Source: Icerya purchasi
Taxonomy: Eukaryota > Arthropoda > Insecta > Hemiptera > Monophlebidae
NCBI GenBank assembly: GCA_039619475.1
Contig: CM077115.1
Location: 177,018,060 to 177,082,059 of the forward strand
DNA: 64,000 nucleotides
Direction: 5' to 3'
The number at the start of each line of letters is the position of its first letter. Within the stretch, counting starts at the first letter, position 1. Made by a program: the position numbers and the translations under genes. Of the stretch, positions 58,061 to 64,000 are shown piece by piece. Under the pieces are notes generated by a model. It saw only the letters and a list, made by a program, of their open reading frames with translations, was not told the origin of the DNA and did no database searches.

Positions 58061-58557
58061 AAATACAGATTATTCATTTAACAGTAAACTGACGAACATA
58101 CGCTTAATACGGGTTTTTTTATATTGCTAATTTATTGAAGACGAAATTAGAAGCAGTCCCGTTCAAAATGGAATGAAATATTAGACATGTCACCCAGAAC
58201 GGTGGGGGATAATTCGATTACGCGATCAATATGAACAAAGTCATATTTAGGCGAATGCGCGCAAAGCGTGCAGCGGAAGCCTGTCGACCAATTGAATGAA
58301 TCCACTTCTGAAATTTACAAAGACAAGTAACAGTTCAAATACCGACAAATAATGATAGTGTAGCAAGAAAAAAAAAGAAAGTTTTTGTCCAATTTTAAGT
58401 GTTAAATCATCCGTGTACAAAAGAAGGCAGTAGATTCAACTTCTTCTACCGATTAATTACTGATTAATTCGGGAGAATTACATTTAGAAAGACCATACGC
58501 GCAGACATATTTTGACGAACTATTCTTATTAACTGATAAAGTATAATTAACTCCTTT
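58061..58557. other. Intergenic, nothing recognised
   Basis: No coding or repeat signal recognised apart from an A-run near 58,370. Confidence 0.4.
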
Positions 58558-59860
58558 AGATATTCTGAAACTCTTCTTGAGGATTGTTCACCATAGAATC
58601 CGAGCTAAATGCGAATACATTTTAAGTGAAACCCAATTTGGTTTTCGTGCAGGTTTTGGAACAAGAGAAGCTCTGCTGGCAGTTAATGTATTACTCCAAT
58701 AATGTAGGGAAATGAATAGAGACACATTTATTTGCTTTCTTGACTATGAGAAAGCATTTGATAACGTCCAACATCATAAACTAATGGATATTCTTAAAAC
58801 TACGGGAATTGATGAATACGATCTAAGGATAATCAAGAATCTATATTGGAACCAGACAGCTGAGCTCATTCTAGGGAACGGAGAAAAAATTGACTTTAAA
58901 CTCCAACGTGGAGTGCGACAAGAATGTGTATCCTTTCACCCCTACTGTTCAATTTGTATGCTGAACAGATTTTTAGATTAGCTATCTCGAACCTATCCTT
59001 GGGCGTTCGGATTATAGGAAGGATTCTTAACAACATTCGCTACGCAGACGATACTGCTATTATTGCAGAGAATGGAAGAGATCTTCAATATCTCCTCAAT
59101 GAACTCAATGCAGTTGGAAAATCATATAATTTGAATATGAACGTGAAGAAAACGAAATGGATGGTGGTCAGCAAGGAAAACAACTTCAATCAAATCTCTG
59201 TTATGCTAAACAATGCGGAAGATTGAACGAGTTGAAAAATTCAAATATTTTTGGGCTGTTATATTACTGAGAACTTGGACCCAGATACAGAAATAAAAAT
59301 GAGATGTAGTTATGCTCGGAGTGCCTTCACCAGCATGAGAAATCTGCTTTGTGATACGATGCTTACGTCTAGATATACGGCAAAACATTGTGCAATGTTA
59401 TATTTATTCTATCTTATTGTATGGAATTGAGGCAACAACACTCAATAAAAGACACAGGTAAATCGATTGGAGGCTGTAGAAATGTGGATGATCCAGAGAA
59501 GGATGTTGAAAATACCATGGATAAGTAGAACGTCGAATGAAAAGGTTCTAGAGATGGCCAAAACAGAAAGGATATTAATAAAATCTATCATACACAGAAA
59601 GATAAAATATTTCGGTCATATAATCAGAGGAGAGAAATATCAACTCCTACAACTAATCCTCTGGGGGGGGGGGGAAATAGACGGAAAGAGAGGCCGAGGA
59701 AGATGGAAAACGACTTGGCTAGATAACATCAAGGAATGGAGGAGAACACATGGTCGATAGGAAGACTGATGCAAAATGCCAGAAACAGAAGTTTTTGATG
59801 CTGACATTTGTGATCGTCAACGCTGTTCGAACAGTATGACACCAAAAGAAGAAGAAAGAT
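58558..59860 (+). pseudogene. 5'-truncated RTE-type LINE (RT to C-terminus)
   Basis: Starts in RT at ILKLFLRIVHHRIRAKCEYILSETQFGFRAGFGTREALLAVNVLLQ, then a stop. FICFLDYEKAFDNVQHHKLMDILK (first catalytic Asp), LQRGVRQE and a frameshift follow, then ILSPLLFNLYAEQIF, IRYADDTAIIAEN (catalytic Asp pair), KKTKWMVVSK, WMIQRRMLKIPWISRTSNEKVLE, KYFGHIIRGEKYQLLQLIL and KRGRGRWKTTWLDNIKEW. It ends in an AAAGAAGAAGAAAG tail near 59,855. A run of nine G residues near 59,663 lies within it. Paralogous to the complete RTE at 10,956 but a different subfamily. Confidence 0.82.
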
Positions 59861-60630
59861 ACAAAAACATAATTTTCTCTCGTGTATTGTTGATTTCTGT
59901 AGTAATATTCTATGCCCGCGCTTACGTTGTTTAAAAGAATAATAATAATTTTTATTTTTTAATTATTTATTTATTTTTATTTTACTTGCTTTTTTGTATT
60001 TGCTTGATTTTTTCTTTTTCTTTTTCTTCTTCATGATAACGTAAATGGAAGTTCTTTACTTCTATACAGAGGTTTTTAACGCAAATTAAACGTAAACTTT
60101 TTAGATGATTATGTTAAAATTTCATTTTTACGTAGGTTTCTTGAAGATACACGAATTGAACATTTCAGTCTATAATTTTACGCTTCTTGAACATTTAAGT
60201 CGAATCAACATCAGCCGCCACAAGATGTTTGCAGTACTGTCGACATTATTAAAAAGATAAGCTGAATCGCCTTTAGTGCAGGCGTAAATTGAAAATACCT
60301 CTCTGCAATAAACATATTTTTCTTTGATGCGCCGACATTAAACAAATTGTGTTCATTAGTGTTCGAAAGTGGACAGCATTGCGCGGTTTGCCATCCATAT
60401 AACATTGCTACAAACTTTTCGAATAGTTAGATTCCCGCTTATTACGGCAAACCAACCAACCACCATTTCCTGTATCATGGATTTATCGCAAAATCAGTCG
60501 TGCGCATATTTTAATATACCGTTCTCTGCGGGAAATGTCGCTAAAAATATATCTGCGCGTCAGTCAATAGTTTGGACGATAATAAACGGTTGCGGCAAAT
60601 AGCTGCAATTTCTATAGTAGTATAAAAATG
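59861..60630. other. Intergenic, nothing recognised
   Basis: Low-complexity T-rich patches near 59,945-60,030. No gene recognised. Confidence 0.4.
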
Positions 60631-60633
60631 GGG

Positions 60634-61290
60634 GTTCTGGGCCAGTGGGTGAGGGGGGTGAGGGGGGAAGTGTGGCGTCACACCCCAACTACCCCTATTC
60701 TGGTGCAAAGGTCACCCAACTACCCTTATTTTTACGCAAAATTAACCCAACTACCCTTTAAAATGCCAAAAAGTCACCCAACTACCCCTATCCCAGCCCA
60801 AAGGTCACCCAACTACCCCTATTTCCAGGCAAAATTTAACCCAAATGCCTTTAAAATCAGTGAAAACTAACCCAACTACCCTGCAAATGCCAAAAAGTCA
60901 CCAAACTACCCCTATCCTAGCCCAAAGGCCACCCAACTACCCCCTAGTCCCACCCTACCCTCAAAAACTACCCCTTCATCTAATTTAATCTAGACATCTT
61001 AAAACAACCAAACTACCCTCTTTTAGTATTCCACCCCTATTCTCCACCCCCTCACCCTTAAAAACTACCCCTTGATCTATTTTAATCCAGAGCTCTAAAA
61101 GTAACCAAATCACCCTCTTCCCAGTACCCCATCCCTATTTTACACCCCCTCACCCTCAAAAAAACACTCCTTCATCTATTTTAATCCAGAGCCCTAAATT
61201 AACTCATCTACCTTTTCCAGGATAATCAACCCCACTGTTTTCAACCCCTCCTTGCCAAAACTACCATAATTCTCTTGGAACAGTTTAATA
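60634..61290. repeat. Strand-asymmetric C-rich tandem array (CACCCAACTACCCC units)
   Basis: After a G-rich lead (GGGCCAGTGGGTGAGGGGGG, 60,638-60,675), the plus strand switches to a nearly G-free, C-rich array. From about 60,690 to 60,950, units of roughly 30 bp built on CACCCAACTACCCCTAT and a CCCAAAGGT or AAATGCCAAAAAGT spacer are arranged in a higher order of about 100 bp. From about 60,950 to 61,230, about three longer units (about 100 bp) recur, containing CCCCTCACCCT, AAAACTACCCCTT and ATCTATTTTAATCCAGAG. CCCA-rich sequence continues to about 61,480. The complementary strand has G-tracts able to form quadruplexes. Confidence 0.85.
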
Positions 61291-61629
61291 TCTAATCCAC
61301 CCCTCACCCTACAGTCTGTCATTACCATTGTAACCCAACCCACACTATAACCCAACCACTACCCATCACCCCACAGTTCATCATTAATTATATAACACAA
61401 CCCATACTATAACCTAACCACCACCAACCACCCTCACATACCCACTAAGTACTATCCTCTACACCCCATAGCCTGCTCGACCATAGCATAAAATGCGATG
61501 AATATTAGTGTGATAGATAGTACCAATACATACACAGCATCACACATATACACTAAAATTAACTGCTACAGTCCATTTAATTATCCTTTCCATAGTGGCA
61601 CATCTAACTCCCCAATGCATTTCTCCAGA

Positions 61630-62510
61630 TTTTCCATTGATGCTTTTGTAGAATGTTTCAGTTTGATTGTGTCTAAAACATTGACCGGACGTCTGCCCAG
61701 CATGGTCGCATAGCTACCCTATATAGGAAGAATATCTTAGACGCCTTAGTAACCACCCCTTCTAAGCTGATTGGGGCAAGGCTCTTCTGCAACCATTTAC
61801 TAATCACTACTTCATAGGTCATCACCTCAGCTTCAGTCGCTATTGCACTGACATGTAGTAAACGTTTTTCCTCATTTTTAACTAATTATGGTCAATTTAC
61901 CACTATTTCTCACTGTTTTCTTACATTTCAGCATTTTTACACTATTTTTGGCAACATTTGCTATTTCTCACCATTTTCCTATGTTTTAGCGCTTTTCACA
62001 CAACTACACTGATCTACATCCTTGATAACCTTCTCTAGGTTTCCTTTCAGCCCCTCCACCTCCACCAATCACATCTCCAGCTTAGAGAACACCACTGCTG
62101 TAGAATATTTTATGTATTCCACTACAGTCTGCAGTTGCCTATGGGCTGTATCACCCGAGTCAGTCATATCTTTGAGTGCCTGATCTAGCGCATCAAACCC
62201 AGCTAGGTTTTATCTTTGGTCACCCAATGCTGGAGGATCCACTTGGCAGCTTCCACATGATAATCACACTGACGCTTGATAAGAGCATCCTGCAGAGCAA
62301 TCACATCCAAGACATCAACTAGATGTCTGCCCAGCATGGTCACATAGCTACTATATGTAAGGAGAATATCTTTAAATGCCTTAGCAACCACCCATTTTAA
62401 GCTGGTACAGGCAAGGGCTCTGCATGGCCATTTTCCAATCACCACTTCATCATCCATTGCCTCAGCTTCAGTCACTACTGCATTGACATATAGTAAACAT
62501 TTTTTTTCCC
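61630..62510 (-). pseudogene. Decayed gene of unknown family with a duplicated module
   Basis: Two minus-strand modules share protein-level similarity. The module at 62,506-62,203 reads VTEAEAMDDEVVIGKWPCRALACTSLKWVVAKAFKDILL, then VTMLGRHLVDVLDVIALQDALIKRQ and ILQHWVTKDKT. The module at about 61,875-61,620 reads ATEAEVMTYEVVISKWLQKSLAPISLEGVVTKASKIFFL, then, after a frameshift, TMLGRRPVNVLDTIKLKHSTKASMENLEKCIGELDV. Between them the strand encodes a helix-like stretch: KDMTDSGDTAHRQLQTVVEYIKYSTAVVFSKLEM, a stop, then VEVEGLKGNLEKVIKDVDQ. It looks like a former coding sequence with coiled-coil character. I recognise no family. Codon use differs from the LINEs around it. Confidence 0.5.
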
Positions 62511-62539
62511 CCCAAAGTATTTGTAATTAATGTTGAAGT

Positions 62540-63130
62540 CCAAGTCATATGATTGATAGTAATGATAGTAACAATGGTGGTGATGATGGTGATGTTAATG
62601 ACAGCAATGTTGACAATAATGCTAGTAATGATGATATCAATGCAGAAAATTATAATGAGGGTGATGGTAGTAATAACAATGCCAGTGATGCTAGTGCTGA
62701 TGACAACAACATTGACAATGATAGCACTGCTGATGACAATAACACTGACAATGATGCTTATGATAATGACAACACTAATGATGGTGATGATAATAGCAAG
62801 GCTAGTGGTGTGGGCTGTTAGAAGGTTATAGGAATGGTGGTGGTGTCTTTGACATCATGCATTATTGTATATAGTATCAATCAGCATCTTTGTGATAGTA
62901 GTGTATACAGCAGTGTGTATTAGTATATATGATGTCTTTGTGATGATGCTGGCAATGATGGTGATGATGGTGGTAGTAAAAATGCCAGTGATGCTTATGA
63001 CAGTAACATTGACTATGATGATGGTGATGGCAGCAGTGTGCATTAGTGTATATAGTGTCTGTGTTATGGTTAGTAGTGATGGTATAAACAGTGGTATGTA
63101 TTAGTGTATGTAGTGTCTTTGTGATAGTGT
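62540..63130. repeat. GAT/AAC/AAT-rich trinucleotide region with longer repeats
   Basis: From 62,540 to 62,810 the plus strand is mostly GAT, AAT, AAC, AGT and GCT triplets (an open Asp/Asn-rich frame is a by-product). From 62,850 to 63,130 a longer motif, GTGTATTAGTATATATGATGTCTTTGTGATG, recurs about three times, interspersed with GATGATGGTGATG blocks. This suggests a minisatellite built on a degenerate trinucleotide array. Confidence 0.75.
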
Positions 63131-64000
63131 TGGTGCTGCTTGTGTCATCAGAGGGGGTGTAGGGGGTCGCTGGGGCACAACAGGAATGTTAGGCGATAGT
63201 ATACAGTTGGAATTTCCCAAATAACAAATTGCTTATGCTTTTTGTGTGCACCCACATCCTGCACAGATGGAAGCAATGTACATGTTGGTTTTCTAGCAAT
63301 TGGTCACTAATTACTAGTCAATTTCTCATTACATCTCATCAGTTTCTTGTGTATTAGCACTTTTTACACTATTTTTCACCAATTTGTGCTATTTCGTATC
63401 ATTTCTTATGTTTGAACACTTCTTACACATATTGTTTGATATATTCACCATTTTCTCATATTGTAACACCTTTTACAGGGCTTCCTCAATTTTTACCATC
63501 TTTCATCAATAATTCCATTAATTTGACCCTCCAAATCATCGTTCTACCTTATAAGCTAATTTTTACTATACCTCTTGTGCTAATCCTTTAAGTTCCTCAA
63601 TGTTATATATTTTTGCTATAGTATCCACACAAACATTTTTTTTGTCTTATGTAATTGTATAAATCCAGTTAGGGCCTGCATTATTTCAAGTATATCTCCA
63701 CTCTGAAATGTGTTGGCGCATCTTTTTGTGTTAAAGACAAATCCATAACATGTTTGTCTGCTATTAATTGCTGTATTGATGCTACATTTGATTGCCTAGT
63801 CAATGTAATACTTTCCTAACCAGTTCCTTCTGTTTATGCTTGTGTACACTTATGCATTACTATTGACCGTCTACCATTAAAATTTTCCAACCCCATACCA
63901 AATCTGCTGTTTTTTGCATCTGCATGCTTCAGGGGTGTGCTCCGCTACATCTATAACCAATCTGTGCTAATATAACTTACTAATCTATGCTACACTGATT
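63131..64000. other. End of window, no gene recognised
   Basis: Contains recurring CACTATTTTTCACCATTT-like phrases, also seen at about 61,870-62,000, so it may share a repeat with that region. No coding sequence recognised. Confidence 0.4.

Noticed and set aside
62549..62831. Asp/Asn-rich open frame of about 90 codons and its Met/Ile-rich shadow
   Set aside because: Pure by-product of a degenerate GAT/AAC triplet array. No non-repetitive part and no context for a gene.
1..64000. Endogenous viral elements or LTR retrotransposons
   Set aside because: No capsid, envelope, protease or integrase motifs and no paired LTRs were seen. All RT domains carry LINE-type context (APE, RNase H order, poly(A) or short-repeat tails).

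Overview
The window looks like AT-rich, repeat-laden animal nuclear DNA, most likely from an arthropod and probably an insect. This rests on the repeat types: several non-LTR (LINE) lineages (RTE, Jockey, I-like with RNase H, CR1/L2-like), hAT and Kolobok/Mutator-like DNA transposons, and tRNA-derived SINE pieces. A long C2H2 zinc-finger gene of the lineage-expanded kind adds to this. Nothing in it is bacterial (no operons, ribosome binding sites or CRISPR). The species cannot be fixed from the sequence.

Layout. 0-1.4 kb: a copy of a dispersed repeat, then a dead LINE 3' end. 3.7-6.8 kb (minus strand): the one convincing host-type gene, an 893-residue protein with about 26 C2H2 fingers, an internal multi-finger duplication and a decayed finger tail beyond its stop. 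7.8-9.8 kb: a Kolobok/Mutator-like DNA transposon with inverted termini and TTAA flanks. 9.9-10.4 kb: a hAT N-terminal fragment. 10.96-14.25 kb: an end-to-end RTE-type LINE between 12-bp target-site duplications (TSDs). 16-22 kb: LINE scraps, a hAT-type MITE and an inverted repeat. 22.88-28.83 kb: a complete I-like LINE ('family A') with a TSD, an intact asparagine-rich ORF1 and a broken ORF2. 29.4-30.3 kb: a dispersed repeat holding a 100-bp-arm hairpin. 31-33.6 kb: two hAT remnants, one cut by a family A LINE. 33.8-40 kb: LINE scraps, AT minisatellites and duplicated SINE-like units. 40-50.2 kb: a family A LINE split by a second I-like LINE ('family B', minus strand, 41.6-46.7 kb), then another family A copy. 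51-55.6 kb: a CR1/L2-like LINE ('family D') with an RTE piece inserted in its coding region, followed by an I-like LINE ('family C'). 57-59.9 kb: Jockey and RTE fragments. 60.6-64 kb: a region of different texture, with a strand-asymmetric C-rich tandem array, a decayed duplicated gene of unknown family, and a GAT/AAC-rich repeat.

How it fits together. Almost all coding sequence belongs to mobile elements. RTE, family A, B, C and D copies each carry their own endonuclease and/or reverse transcriptase, and nearly all are disabled by stops and frameshifts. Nested insertions give relative ages: family A before family B at 40-48 kb, family D before RTE at 51-52 kb, and hAT before family A at 32.3 kb. 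Only the zinc-finger ORF and the ORF1 of the 22.9-kb LINE are long and open. Domain calls rest on motifs read by eye in translated sequence; no database search was run.
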